Origin: Desulforadius tongensis | GTDB lineage: Bacteria > Bacillota > Desulfotomaculia > Desulfotomaculales > Desulfohalotomaculaceae | Reading direction: 5' to 3' | Length of the DNA stretch: 43,548 bases | Assembly (NCBI RefSeq): GCF_016907915.1 | Contig: NZ_JAFBCW010000022.1 | Location: 1-43,548, forward strand | Shown: piece by piece, positions 15,680 to 23,349 of the stretch | How the letters are laid out: each line of letters begins with the position of its first letter | Position numbering within the stretch: position 1 is the stretch's first letter | The notes under the pieces: generated by a model | Databases searched by the model: none | Seen by the model: the letters and a program-made list of their open reading frames with translations, nothing else | What the model was told of the DNA's origin: nothing | Made by a program: the position numbers and the translations under genes

Positions 15680-15827
15680 GAATGTTCGAAAAGTCCGCGC
15701 CAGATCCACTTCGAATTTCTACGTTGTCTCGGCTTTTGCGTGCTCACGTATTTTCGTATACGCTCCGCTCCTCAAAGCCTTCGCCGCCTTGAACTTCTCG
15801 TGTCTCTCGTGCTCCTTTTCGAACACT
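15680..15827. repeat. MITE/REP-like palindromic element upstream of spoIIIAA
   Basis: About 148 bases are bounded by inverted ends ATGTTCGAAAAG (15682-15693) and CTTTTCGAACA (15815-15825). The interior has several short inverted pieces, such as TCGAATTTCTACG and CGTATTTTCGTATACG. Its composition differs from the flanking genes. I recall very similar elements repeated through Desulfotomaculum-type genomes, but cannot verify this here. It lies between the SASP terminator and the spoIIIA promoter. A fragment ATGTTCGAAAA also occurs at 28904, which may be chance. Confidence 0.65.
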
Positions 15828-15867
15828 TACTTTATGTGTTTATGGATCATTTACGACAAAAATTCCC

Positions 15868-15897
15868 GGCATATTTTACCAGTAAAAGCCATAAATA
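15868..15897 (+). promoter_or_regulatory. Putative sigma-E promoter of the spoIIIA operon
   Basis: GGCATATT (15868-15875), a 14-base spacer and CATAAATA (15890-15897) resemble the sigma-E consensus (about GTCATATT and CATACAAT). The -35 is a strong match and the -10 is partial. The pair lies 23 bases before the TTG start. spoIIIA is sigma-E dependent in studied spore formers. Confidence 0.5.
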
Positions 15898-15919
15898 TAT
15901 TCCTGAGGAGGGACAGCAG

Positions 15920-16951
15920 TTGAATGCTGTGAATGTGGTTTTTAACAACAAAGAAAAAGCCGGGGCGGTACAAGGTTTTCCCAAGCCGTTAGATATGGTG
16001 ATAAATGTACTGCCAACCCACCTGCGTAAAAAGATACGGCAGCTTCAACCTGATGTGCTGGCCCGGTTGGAAGAACTGCGATTAAGACAAAATCGTCCGC
16101 TGGTGGTGGGGTTGAGTGATGGAGATGTTTTTTTACAGCGGGAGGGGGGGCTGACAAAGTCACCGGAAAGGGCATACATTGTTGATGCCGATGATATCCA
16201 GCGCACCACCCAGCTGGTGAGCAATTCTTCTGTTTACGCTTTGGAAGAAGAATTAAAAAACGGTTATATTACCATTCCGGGCGGCCACCGGGTGGGAATA
16301 ACCGGTAAAGTGGTGGCGGAACACGGCCGGGTGAAAACCATTAAATATATTTCGGGATTTAATATCCGCATCTCCCGCCAGGTGTTGGGGGCGGCGGATG
16401 AGGTGTTGAAAGATCTGATATCTCCGCAGGGAGAGGTGTATCATACCATGCTCATTTCTCCGCCCCGGTGCGGAAAAACTACTCTGCTGCGGGATATAGT
16501 GCGTCAATTGTCCAACGGGATACCGGGCTTAAATTTTCCGGGCACCACTGTGGCGGTGGTGGACGAGCGGTCGGAAATTGCCGGCTGCCACCGGGGTATT
16601 CCCCAGCAGGATGTGGGTGTGCGCACCGATGTGCTGGATGCCTGCCCCAAGGCAGAGGGAATGATGATGCTGCTGAGATCAATGTCGCCCCGGGTGATTG
16701 CCACCGACGAAATTGGTCGTATGGAGGATGTGGAAGCGCTGGAGGAAGTGCTTAACGCCGGGGTAAAGGTGTTAACCACGGTACACGGTTCATCTCTGGA
16801 AGAATTAAAACGCCGCCCGGCCATACAGAAACTGTTGAAACTGCAGGTCATTGAACGGCTGGTGTTTTTGGACCGCAGCAGGGGGGCCGGCACGATAAAG
16901 ATGGTTATGGACGGTATAACTTACCGGCCGTTGGGGGTGAAGAGATGCTGA
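15920..16951 (+). CDS. spoIIIAA: Stage III sporulation protein AA (ATPase)
   Basis: A 343-aa ATPase of the SpoIIIA-SpoIIQ channel (feeding tube) linking mother cell and forespore, related to type II/IV secretion ATPases. It has a Walker A-type motif PPRCGKTTLLRDIVRQL, a VAVVDERSEIAG Walker B region, and RVIATDEIG. TTG at 15920 is chosen because GAGGAGGG lies seven bases upstream and the conserved protein begins soon after. The open frame extends back to 15740 only through the repeat element. It overlaps spoIIIAB by seven bases. A first-gene position downstream of a sigma-E-like promoter fits mother-cell expression. Confidence 0.95.
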   Translation: MNAVNVVFNNKEKAGAVQGFPKPLDMVINVLPTHLRKKIRQLQPDVLARLEELRLRQNRPLVVGLSDGDVFLQREGGLTKSPERAYIVDADDIQRTTQLVSNSSVYALEEELKNGYITIPGGHRVGITGKVVAEHGRVKTIKYISGFNIRISRQVLGAADEVLKDLISPQGEVYHTMLISPPRCGKTTLLRDIVRQLSNGIPGLNFPGTTVAVVDERSEIAGCHRGIPQQDVGVRTDVLDACPKAEGMMMLLRSMSPRVIATDEIGRMEDVEALEEVLNAGVKVLTTVHGSSLEELKRRPAIQKLLKLQVIERLVFLDRSRGAGTIKMVMDGITYRPLGVKRC

Positions 16952-17463
16952 AACTTTTCGGGGCGGTGATGGTACTGTGTGCCTGCGGCTATGCCGGTTT
17001 TTCCATGGCCAGGAATTATCAGCAGCGGCCCAAAGAACTGCGCTGCCTGCAGTCGGCACTGCAGATGCTGGAAACCGAAATATCTTATGGAGCCACCCCG
17101 CTGCCCGATGCCCTGGAACAGGTGGCCAGGCGCAGTGAAAGCAGCGTGGCCGGGCTGTTTGCTTTAACCAGAGAACAGCTTTTAAACGGGGAAGGAATTA
17201 CTGCCCGGGAAGCGTGGGATGAAGCGTTAAAACAATTTTACCGCAGCAGTGCCATTAAGGCCGGAGACGCGGCGGTGCTGAAAGCTCTGGGTGCCGGTTT
17301 GGGAATATCAGACCGGGAAGATCAGGTAAAACACCTGCGTTTGGCCCGGGAACAATTAAAAATCGAAACTGCCAAAGCCGAGGAGGAAGCAGTTAGAAAT
17401 GTAAAACTGTACAACTACCTGGGTTTTTTAGGGGGCCTGACCATAGTATTAATTCTGATCTGA
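16945..17463 (+). CDS. spoIIIAB: Stage III sporulation protein AB
   Basis: A 172-aa protein with an N-terminal membrane segment (LFGAVMVLCACGYAGFSMA), a helical extracytoplasmic or cytoplasmic middle (LRCLQSALQMLETEISYG is the conserved block) and a C-terminal membrane helix (LGFLGGLTIVLILI). It resembles GspF-type secretion components. It overlaps spoIIIAA and is followed by spoIIIAC after 14 bases with SD AAAGGGAGG. Confidence 0.93.
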   Translation: MLKLFGAVMVLCACGYAGFSMARNYQQRPKELRCLQSALQMLETEISYGATPLPDALEQVARRSESSVAGLFALTREQLLNGEGITAREAWDEALKQFYRSSAIKAGDAAVLKALGAGLGISDREDQVKHLRLAREQLKIETAKAEEEAVRNVKLYNYLGFLGGLTIVLILI

Positions 17464-17477
17464 AAGGGAGGAACGCC

Positions 17478-17678
17478 ATGGGCAGTATTGACATTATTTT
17501 CCGGATTGCCGGTATCGGTATCCTGGTGGCAGCACTGCATACCGTTTTAAAGAATGCTGGCAAGGAAGAATATGCCCACTGGGTTACAGTGGGCGGTGTG
17601 GTAGTGATACTGTTTTGGGTGATAGATTTTTTGGGGGCATTTTTTGCCGAAGTAAAGTCAGTATTTAACCTGTTTTAA
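17478..17678 (+). CDS. spoIIIAC: Stage III sporulation protein AC
   Basis: A 66-aa membrane protein with two helices (IIFRIAGIGILVAALHTVL and VTVGGVVVILFWVIDFLGAFF) separated by the conserved KNAGKEEYAHW turn. Length and sequence are standard for SpoIIIAC, a channel component. SD AAAGGGAGG precedes the ATG. Confidence 0.95.
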   Translation: MGSIDIIFRIAGIGILVAALHTVLKNAGKEEYAHWVTVGGVVVILFWVIDFLGAFFAEVKSVFNLF

Positions 17679-17698
17679 TGGTTTGAAGGTGGTAGTTT

Positions 17699-18088
17699 AT
17701 GGAGATTATGCAGATAATTGGTATCGCTTTAGTAACTACCATATTAGCCGGTATCATTAAATTTGGCCGCAGTGAAATGGGGGTGTTATTAAGTTTAACT
17801 GCCGGCCTGATAATCTTCTTTATGGTTCTGGGCCCGATCAGTTCTGTGTTTCAGGTATTAAAAGACCTGGCCAACCGGGCCAACATCAGTATGGCTTACC
17901 TGGGAACGATCCTCAAAATCGTGGGTATTGCTTACATAGCTGATTTTGGGGCCCAAATCTGCCGGGATGCCGGTGAAGGTGCCCTGGCTGCCAAGGTGGA
18001 GTTTGCAGCTAAAATTCTGGTTTTGGTTTTGGCGGTACCCATCATTGTGGCGGTACTGCAGGCACTGCTGAAAATAATACCGACGTAG
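17699..18088 (+). CDS. spoIIIAD: Stage III sporulation protein AD
   Basis: A 129-aa polytopic membrane protein with about four helices, homologous in its second half to SpoIIIAC. Conserved segments are FGRSEMGVLLSL, LKIVGIAYIADFGAQICRDA and KILVLVLAVPIIVAVLQ. It is part of the same operon (20-base gap after spoIIIAC). SD AAGGTGG precedes the ATG. Confidence 0.95.
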   Translation: MEIMQIIGIALVTTILAGIIKFGRSEMGVLLSLTAGLIIFFMVLGPISSVFQVLKDLANRANISMAYLGTILKIVGIAYIADFGAQICRDAGEGALAAKVEFAAKILVLVLAVPIIVAVLQALLKIIPT

Positions 18089-18096
18089 GTGGTGAG

Positions 18097-19263
18097 ATGA
18101 TTAGAAAAATATTAATTTTTTATATACTGGCGTTGAACTTGCTGTTTTCACTGCCTGTCCGGGCGGCCCAGCAGGACAACCCCGGGGATATAGACTTATC
18201 TGTGCTGGATATGGAAGCGGTGGAACAGGTGGTGCGGCAGTTAGATGATGAAATACAGCAGGCTGTGCCGCAGTTGGATTTTCGTTCTTTGACTGCCAAG
18301 CTGGCCCGGGGTGAACTGGAGTGGAATATTAGTGAAGTATTTAACTGGTTAATAAAGTTTATCTTTAATGAAGTGCTGGCCAATCTGCTGCTGCTGGGCA
18401 AGCTGGTGGTGCTGGCTATTATCACTGCTGTACTGCAGAACCTGATGACAGCCTTTGAAAAGGCCACAGTGGGGAAAATAGCTTACTTCATCTGTTACCT
18501 GGTGCTGATAACGCTGGCGGTGGGTACTTTTACCCTGACTATTAATATTGGCCGGGAAGCGGTGGATAACATGGTGATTTTTATGCAGGCCCTGCTGCCC
18601 CTTTTGCTTACACTGCTGGCGGCCATGGGAGGTATAGCCTCATCCACCCTATTTCACCCCATAATTTTGGGATCGATAACGGTGATGGGCACAGTTATTA
18701 AAAATGTGGTGCTGCCGTTGATATTTTTTGCCGCGGTGTTAAGTGTGGTCAACGGTGTATCGGCAAAGTTTAAAGTATCCAGAATGGCAGATTTGTTTAA
18801 GACGGCCGGGATGACGATACTGGGACTTTGTTCCACCGTGTTTATGGGGATACTGGCTGTTCAGGGTGTGGCCGGTTCCGTCAGTGACGGGGTGGCGCTG
18901 CGCACAGCCAAATTTACCACCGATGCCTTTGTGCCGGTGGTTGGCGGAACGCTGTCCGACGCGCTGGAGGCGGTTATGGGTTCAGCTTTGTTGATGAAAA
19001 ATGCAGTGGGTGTGGCCGGCGTAGTGGTTATTGCCCTGTTAACTGTTTTACCCCTGGTAAAAATCCTGGCCATTGCCTTTGTTTACCGCCTGGCCGGTGC
19101 AGTGGTGCAGCCGGTTGGCGACGGTCAAATGGCAGACTGTTTAACCGGCTTGGGAAACAGTTTAATTATGGTGTTTGGCGCCGTGGCCACGGTGGGATTG
19201 CTCTTTTTCTTTGCTATTACCATAGTGGTGGGTATGGGCAACCTCACGGTAATGCTCAGGTAA
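18097..19263 (+). CDS. spoIIIAE: Stage III sporulation protein AE
   Basis: A 388-aa polytopic membrane protein and the largest SpoIIIA component. A signal-like N-terminus (ILIFYILALNLLFSLPVRA) is followed by an extracytoplasmic stretch (20-85) and then roughly seven or eight membrane helices, with the conserved NMVIFMQALLPLLLTLLAAMGG block. The family is related to ABC-type permease or secretion channel subunits. The gene starts eight bases after spoIIIAD, with SD GGTGGTGAG. Confidence 0.95.
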   Translation: MIRKILIFYILALNLLFSLPVRAAQQDNPGDIDLSVLDMEAVEQVVRQLDDEIQQAVPQLDFRSLTAKLARGELEWNISEVFNWLIKFIFNEVLANLLLLGKLVVLAIITAVLQNLMTAFEKATVGKIAYFICYLVLITLAVGTFTLTINIGREAVDNMVIFMQALLPLLLTLLAAMGGIASSTLFHPIILGSITVMGTVIKNVVLPLIFFAAVLSVVNGVSAKFKVSRMADLFKTAGMTILGLCSTVFMGILAVQGVAGSVSDGVALRTAKFTTDAFVPVVGGTLSDALEAVMGSALLMKNAVGVAGVVVIALLTVLPLVKILAIAFVYRLAGAVVQPVGDGQMADCLTGLGNSLIMVFGAVATVGLLFFFAITIVVGMGNLTVMLR

Positions 19264-19276
19264 GGGGGAATGGAAG

Positions 19277-19894
19277 GTGGAGATATTACGCCAGTTGGTG
19301 CAGAGTTTAATAATTATTGTCATGCTGGCGGTTTTTTTAGAACTGCTGTTACCCTCCGGCACTATGCAGGGTTATGTAAAAATGGTGATGGGGCTGCTGG
19401 TGGTTATTGCGGTGCTGCAGGTGGTATTTGATTTTTTTCACACCGACTTTTATCTCCATGTACCTAAGCTGTCTTCCACCCCTTCGGCGGCGCTGGAACA
19501 GGTACAGGCCAATGCCAAGGAATTGTCCGAGCATTATCAAAACAGGGCGCTGGAGGATTATCGCAGCGGTATTGCCAAACAGGTGCTGGCACTGGCCCGT
19601 TTGAACCGGGAACTGGCGGTGTTGGATGCCCGGGTGGATTTAAATACCAGCCGGGGGGAAAACTTCGGCCGACTGCAGTTAATTCAGCTCACTGTAACAG
19701 ATAAACCACAGACAGAACAAGGGGCAGGAAAAATAAAGCCGGTGGAAATCCAGGTGGGAGCAGACGGCGGTGACTCATATCAACAAGGACAGGTGACGGA
19801 AGAAAAACAGCAGGCCATGGATAAACTGGCCAAAACGGTGGCCAATTTTTATAATCTGCCCCCAGAGCAGGTGCAGGTGATTTATACAAACTGA
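19277..19894 (+). CDS. spoIIIAF: Stage III sporulation protein AF
   Basis: A 205-aa protein with two N-terminal membrane helices (SLIIIVMLAVFLELLLP and MVMGLLVVIAVLQVVFDF) and a soluble ring-forming-type domain in the remaining 140 residues. GTG at 19277 follows GGGGGAATGGAAG. The C-terminus (NFYNLPPEQVQVIYTN) is typical. It is separated from spoIIIAG by a 100-base gap that holds a dispersed repeat. Confidence 0.92.
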   Translation: MEILRQLVQSLIIIVMLAVFLELLLPSGTMQGYVKMVMGLLVVIAVLQVVFDFFHTDFYLHVPKLSSTPSAALEQVQANAKELSEHYQNRALEDYRSGIAKQVLALARLNRELAVLDARVDLNTSRGENFGRLQLIQLTVTDKPQTEQGAGKIKPVEIQVGADGGDSYQQGQVTEEKQQAMDKLAKTVANFYNLPPEQVQVIYTN

Positions 19895-19904
19895 GCATTT
19901 AAAG

Positions 19905-19960
19905 GGCTGCAAACGGCACCATCAGCGGATGAAAAGCGGGCGGCCTTTTGTGTAAATGAG
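19905..19960. repeat. Dispersed palindromic repeat, copy 2 (partial)
   Basis: GCTGCAAACGGCACCAT, then GCGGGCGGCCTTTTGT, matches the reverse strand of 3955-3992 (GCCGCAAATGGCACCAT, then GCAGGCGGCCTTTTGT) apart from a short insertion and a few substitutions. It lies inside the spoIIIA operon, between spoIIIAF and spoIIIAG. Confidence 0.6.
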
Positions 19961-19994
19961 CATTTATGAATGAGCGGTAGAATAAAGGAGGTCA

Positions 19995-20606
19995 GTGGGG
20001 TTGAACAAAGACTTTTGGAAAAACTTTGATAAAGATAAAATGAAATGGTTGGGGACAATTTTTGCTGCCGCTGTGGGATTAATGCTTATAGTTGGCGGCA
20101 GCCCTTTTGATTCACCCGCTCCCCCCCGGCACCCGGTACAGGACATATCTGAGCAAAGGCAGGGGAGTAAAAACACCAGTGATAATAAGTCACAGCCCAG
20201 CACAGCTGCTGAAGAAAAATACCTGGCGGATAAACTGCAGCGGATGCTGGAAATGGTGGAAGGGGCTGGCGAAGTACATGTAACGGTGCAGTTGGAAAGC
20301 TCATCCCGGGCTGAATACGCTATCAATACCACCACCGATTCTAAAACAACCCAGGAAAAGGATCAAGCCGGCGGTACCAGGGTACAGACCGAAGATAACG
20401 ATAGCAGCCAATTGGTGCTGATAAGGGATAGCAGCGGCGGTGAAATTCCCGTTCTGCGCCAGGAACTGGCACCCAAAGTATCCGGGGTGCTGGTGGTGGC
20501 CGAAGGGGCCGGCGATCCGGTCATTAAGGCCCAGCTTTTTAAAGCGGTAAAGGTTGCCCTGGGGGTGGAACCGCAAAAAATACTGGTGCTGGCTAAAGGT
20601 AAATAA
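19995..20606 (+). CDS. spoIIIAG: Stage III sporulation protein AG
   Basis: A 203-aa bitopic protein: an N-terminal helix (WLGTIFAAAVGLMLIVGG), a flexible Pro/Ser/Gln linker, then a ring-building motif domain (LADKLQRMLEMVEGAGEVHV and SGVLVVAEGAGDPVIKAQLF). SpoIIIAG forms a large ring in the intermembrane space between mother cell and forespore. AGGAGG at 19986 allows GTG 19995 (3-base spacing) or TTG 20001 (9-base spacing); the latter is the better spacing, a difference of two residues. Confidence 0.94.
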   Translation: MGLNKDFWKNFDKDKMKWLGTIFAAAVGLMLIVGGSPFDSPAPPRHPVQDISEQRQGSKNTSDNKSQPSTAAEEKYLADKLQRMLEMVEGAGEVHVTVQLESSSRAEYAINTTTDSKTTQEKDQAGGTRVQTEDNDSSQLVLIRDSSGGEIPVLRQELAPKVSGVLVVAEGAGDPVIKAQLFKAVKVALGVEPQKILVLAKGK

Positions 20607-20624
20607 CAGAAGGGGGCGGAGAGG

Positions 20625-21185
20625 GTGAAAATTATAGTACCTAAACGGGGTGCTTTTATAATGGTACTGGCACTGGTGGGAGCGGCGCTGGTGGGCATTG
20701 GATATGCCGGTATCGGTAAAATGGACAGTGATATACCGGCTGAAACCACTGCAGCTACCGTTACTGAAGTAAAACCGGAGAATGCAGCGCTGGAAAAGCC
20801 GCAGAGTGAAGGTTCGGGAAAAGAACAGAAAAAGAATGACGGGTTCTTTATTGAATACCGCTTGGAACGGGAAAGAACCAGGGGTCAGCAGGTGGAGTGG
20901 CTGCGGGAAATCATCAACAACCCCAATGCTGAAGCCGATACCAGGAAAAAGGCCCAGGAAAAATTGTACGCTATTACCCAGAACATCGGTAAAGAAATGG
21001 AAATGGAAAACCTGATCCGGGCCAAAGGATTTAAGGATGCGGTGGTGCTGCTGCAGGACAAAGGGGCTACGGTGGTGGTGCAGTCAGAAAGTTTAACCAC
21101 CGAACAGGCGGCCAAAATTGCAGAATTGGTTTCCCGGAATACCGGAATACCGATGAACGGCATAGTTATTATCCCCAAACCTTAA
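20625..21185 (+). CDS. spoIIIAH: Stage III sporulation protein AH
   Basis: A 186-aa bitopic protein: an N-terminal helix (GAFIMVLALVGAALVGIGYAG), a linker of about 60 residues and a YscJ/FliF-like ring-building domain (GFKDAVVLLQDKGATVVVQS and AAKIAELVSRNTG). It partners SpoIIQ across the septal space. GTG at 20625 follows GGGGGCGGAGAG. It is the last gene of the operon, and its stop codon is inside the terminator stem. Confidence 0.95.
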   Translation: MKIIVPKRGAFIMVLALVGAALVGIGYAGIGKMDSDIPAETTAATVTEVKPENAALEKPQSEGSGKEQKKNDGFFIEYRLERERTRGQQVEWLREIINNPNAEADTRKKAQEKLYAITQNIGKEMEMENLIRAKGFKDAVVLLQDKGATVVVQSESLTTEQAAKIAELVSRNTGIPMNGIVIIPKP

Positions 21186-21209
21186 CCCTGTTTTAAACAG
21201 GGTTAAAAT
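21183..21209 (+). terminator. Terminator of the spoIIIA operon
   Basis: TAACCCTGTTT pairs with AAACAGGGTTA (stem within 21183-21205) and includes the spoIIIAH stop codon. The T-run is poor (AAATTGTCT), so termination may be partial. Confidence 0.6.
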
Positions 21210-21361
21210 TGTCTATAAATAAAATAGAAGTGGGAATATAAAGCATTATGTATACTTGGAAGTAAACTGTTCCCAATTATTTGCTGTTATAATATAATAG
21301 TTGTGCATAGTTGTGCAGCCAAATGGAATATGGCTAATAATTTTTGATAATTCTGCCAAGC

Positions 21362-21399
21362 AAGCTCAGGTGAGCAGGTTTGCGGTAGCCTGAGTTTTT
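21362..21399 (+). terminator. Terminator-like hairpin in the leader of the carboxylase operon
   Basis: CTCAGG (21365-21370) pairs with CCTGAG (21389-21394), extended by AAG/TTT wobble pairs, and is followed by TTTTT. It lies about 25 bases before the oadA-like start and downstream of a TATAAT at 21288. Readthrough control (attenuation) of the carboxylase operon is possible. No known riboswitch class is recognised. Confidence 0.5.
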
Positions 21400-21422
21400 G
21401 TATTCAGATAGGGGGGACTGCT

Positions 21423-23339
21423 TTGCAACACCACCGCGTAAAAATTACTGACACAACGCTGAGGGACGGACACCAAAGTTTATGGGCCACCAGAATGCGT
21501 ACAGAGGATATGCTGCCGGTGGCGGAGAAGTTAGACCAAATAGGATACCACTCCCTGGAAGTATGGGGTGGCGCCACCTTTGATGTTTGTCTGCGTTATT
21601 TATATGAAGATCCCTGGGAAAGACTGCGGGCCATAAAGAGAGTGGTTAAAAACACTCCTTTACAAATGCTGCTGAGGGGACAGGCTGCAGTGGGTTATAC
21701 CCATTATCCTGATGATGTGCTGGAAGCGTTTGTGCACAAGTCCGTGGAAAACGGTATCGATATCATTAGAATTTTTGACGCGCTGAACGATGTGCGCAAC
21801 ATGGAAGTGGCCATTAAGGCCACCAAGGCTGCCGGCGGGCATGCCCAGGCCACGGTGAGCTATACGGTAAGCCCGGTGCATACCATTGAGAACTACCTGC
21901 AAATTGCGCAGCAGCTGGCTGAAATGGGTGCAGATTCTATCTGCATTAAGGATATGGCTGGTCTGCTGGCGCCCTACAAGGCATATGAGCTGGTTAAACT
22001 GTATAAAGAAAAAATCGGTTTACCGGTGCAGCTGCACTGCCACTACATTGGCGGTATGGCGGTGGGGGCTTATCTCAAGGCCATTGAAGCAGGGGTTGAT
22101 GTAATTGATACGGCATCGGTGCCGCTGGCCTTTGGAGCATCACAGCCCCCGGTGGAAACGGTGGTACGGGCGTTAAAGTCTACACCTTACGATACCGGGT
22201 TGTCCCTGCGCGCCCTGTTTGAAGTGGCCGATTACTTTGAAAAGCTGCGTAAAAAAGAAGGAAAGGAACGCGGGGTAACTAGAATTAACGACATGAAGGT
22301 GTTCGATCATCAGGTTCCCGGTGGAATGATTACCAACCTGGTCAGCCAGCTGGAAGAACAAAAGGCGCTGCACCGTTTGAACGAGGTGCTGGAAGAAATT
22401 CCCCGGGTGCGGGAAGAACTGGGATATCCCCCGCTGGTTACTCCCACCAGTCAGATAGTGGGCACCCAGGCGGTGTTGAATGTTTTAACCGGTCAAAGAT
22501 ATAAGTTGATTCCCGGTGAAGTAAGGGCCTATGTGCAGGGGTTGTACGGTGAACCTCCTGCCCCCATTGATCCGGCCATTTCCCGCAAGGTGTTGGGAGA
22601 TAAAGAGATGATTACCTGCCGCCCGGCGGATTTGCTGGAACCCAAATTGGATAAACTGAGGGAAGAAATAAAGGATTTGGCAGCTTCGGAAGAAGATGTG
22701 CTTTCTTACGCTCTTTTTCCACAAATAGCCAGGAGGTTTTTCCAGGCCCGGGCCCGCGGAGAGCTGGAGGCCAAGGCTAAAGCTGAAGCAGAAAAGGCAA
22801 GAAAAAATGCGCAGAAGGATAAAGCAGGCGGAAAACTGCATGGAACCAAGGAGGGTAATAAAGTGAACCTTAACGATTTAAAAGAGTTGATTAAAATTTT
22901 AAACGATACCGATATATCGGAAATATCATTGGAAAGCGACGGGGTGAAAGTGTCCATTAAAAAGGGCAGCGGCCGCGCTGAAACTGCTGTGGTAGCTGCA
23001 CCGGAGATTACCGATGTGCCGGCAGCAGAAGTTAAAGCTGCTGTGAAGCCGAAACCCGAGGCGGCAGTACCGGAAAAGAAAGAAACTGTTGATGATGAAA
23101 ATGTAGAAACGGTTACAGCGCCCATGGTGGGAACCTTCTACCGGGCCCCGGCGCCCGATGCAGATCCCTTTGTGGAAGTGGGTCAAAAGGTGGAAACCGG
23201 TCAAACCCTGTGCATCATTGAAGCGATGAAACTAATGAATGAAATTGAAGCTGAGTTCCCCGGTGAAATAGTGGACATTTTGGTAGAAAACGGCCAGCCC
23301 GTTGAATATGGCCAACCGCTGTTTAAAATTAAGAAGTAA
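21423..23339 (+). CDS. oadA: Pyruvate carboxylase subunit B / oxaloacetate decarboxylase alpha-type carboxyltransferase fused to biotin carrier protein
   Basis: A 638-aa biotin-dependent carboxyltransferase. Residues 1-300 form the HMGL-like TIM barrel: [19 protein letters not shown] is the substrate and metal site, CIKDMAG holds the Lys, LHCHYIGG the metal His pair. The conserved carboxylase domain runs to about 440. A Lys/Ala-rich linker (about 445-480) leads to a BCCP-like segment, and the biotinyl domain has EAMKLMNE with Lys603. With the accC-type gene 10 bases downstream it can form a two-subunit pyruvate carboxylase. TTG at 21423 follows GGGGGG. The last 158 codons look like a complete accB with its own RBS (see 22863). 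Confidence 0.9.
   Translation: MQHHRVKITDTTLRDGHQSLWATRMRTEDMLPVAEKLDQIGYHSLEVWGGATFDVCLRYLYEDPWERLRAIKRVVKNTPLQMLLRGQAAVGYTHYPDDVLEAFVHKSVENGIDIIRIFDALNDVRNMEVAIKATKAAGGHAQATVSYTVSPVHTIENYLQIAQQLAEMGADSICIKDMAGLLAPYKAYELVKLYKEKIGLPVQLHCHYIGGMAVGAYLKAIEAGVDVIDTASVPLAFGASQPPVETVVRALKSTPYDTGLSLRALFEVADYFEKLRKKEGKERGVTRINDMKVFDHQVPGGMITNLVSQLEEQKALHRLNEVLEEIPRVREELGYPPLVTPTSQIVGTQAVLNVLTGQRYKLIPGEVRAYVQGLYGEPPAPIDPAISRKVLGDKEMITCRPADLLEPKLDKLREEIKDLAASEEDVLSYALFPQIARRFFQARARGELEAKAKAEAEKARKNAQKDKAGGKLHGTKEGNKVNLNDLKELIKILNDTDISEISLESDGVKVSIKKGSGRAETAVVAAPEITDVPAAEVKAAVKPKPEAAVPEKKETVDDENVETVTAPMVGTFYRAPAPDADPFVEVGQKVETGQTLCIIEAMKLMNEIEAEFPGEIVDILVENGQPVEYGQPLFKIKK
22848..22855 (+). promoter_or_regulatory. 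Internal ribosome binding site for BCCP
   Basis: AAGGAGG at 22848-22854 is a perfect Shine-Dalgarno eight bases before an in-frame GTG at 22863. In the fusion frame it encodes T-K-E-G, which lies in a low-complexity linker. Confidence 0.65.
22863..23339 (+). CDS. accB: Biotin carboxyl carrier protein, internal in-frame start
   Basis: Reading from GTG 22863 gives a 158-aa protein of normal AccB length. It starts with the hallmark [20 protein letters not shown] and continues [15 protein letters not shown] Pro/Ala-rich linker and a lipoyl/biotinyl domain ([22 protein letters not shown]) follow. The biotin-accepting Lys is residue 123. Independent AccB proteins in Firmicutes begin at just this point. 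The same frame continues upstream into the carboxyltransferase without a stop, so two products may be made: the fusion and a free BCCP. The free product is inference from the SD and the alignment start. Confidence 0.6.
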   Translation: MNLNDLKELIKILNDTDISEISLESDGVKVSIKKGSGRAETAVVAAPEITDVPAAEVKAAVKPKPEAAVPEKKETVDDENVETVTAPMVGTFYRAPAPDADPFVEVGQKVETGQTLCIIEAMKLMNEIEAEFPGEIVDILVENGQPVEYGQPLFKIKK

Positions 23340-23349
23340 TGGAGGAAGT

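Noticed and set aside
15740-15919. Upstream extension of spoIIIAA by 60 codons
   Set aside because: It runs through the palindromic repeat, has no SD and does not resemble SpoIIIAA; TTG 15920 has GAGGAGGG.
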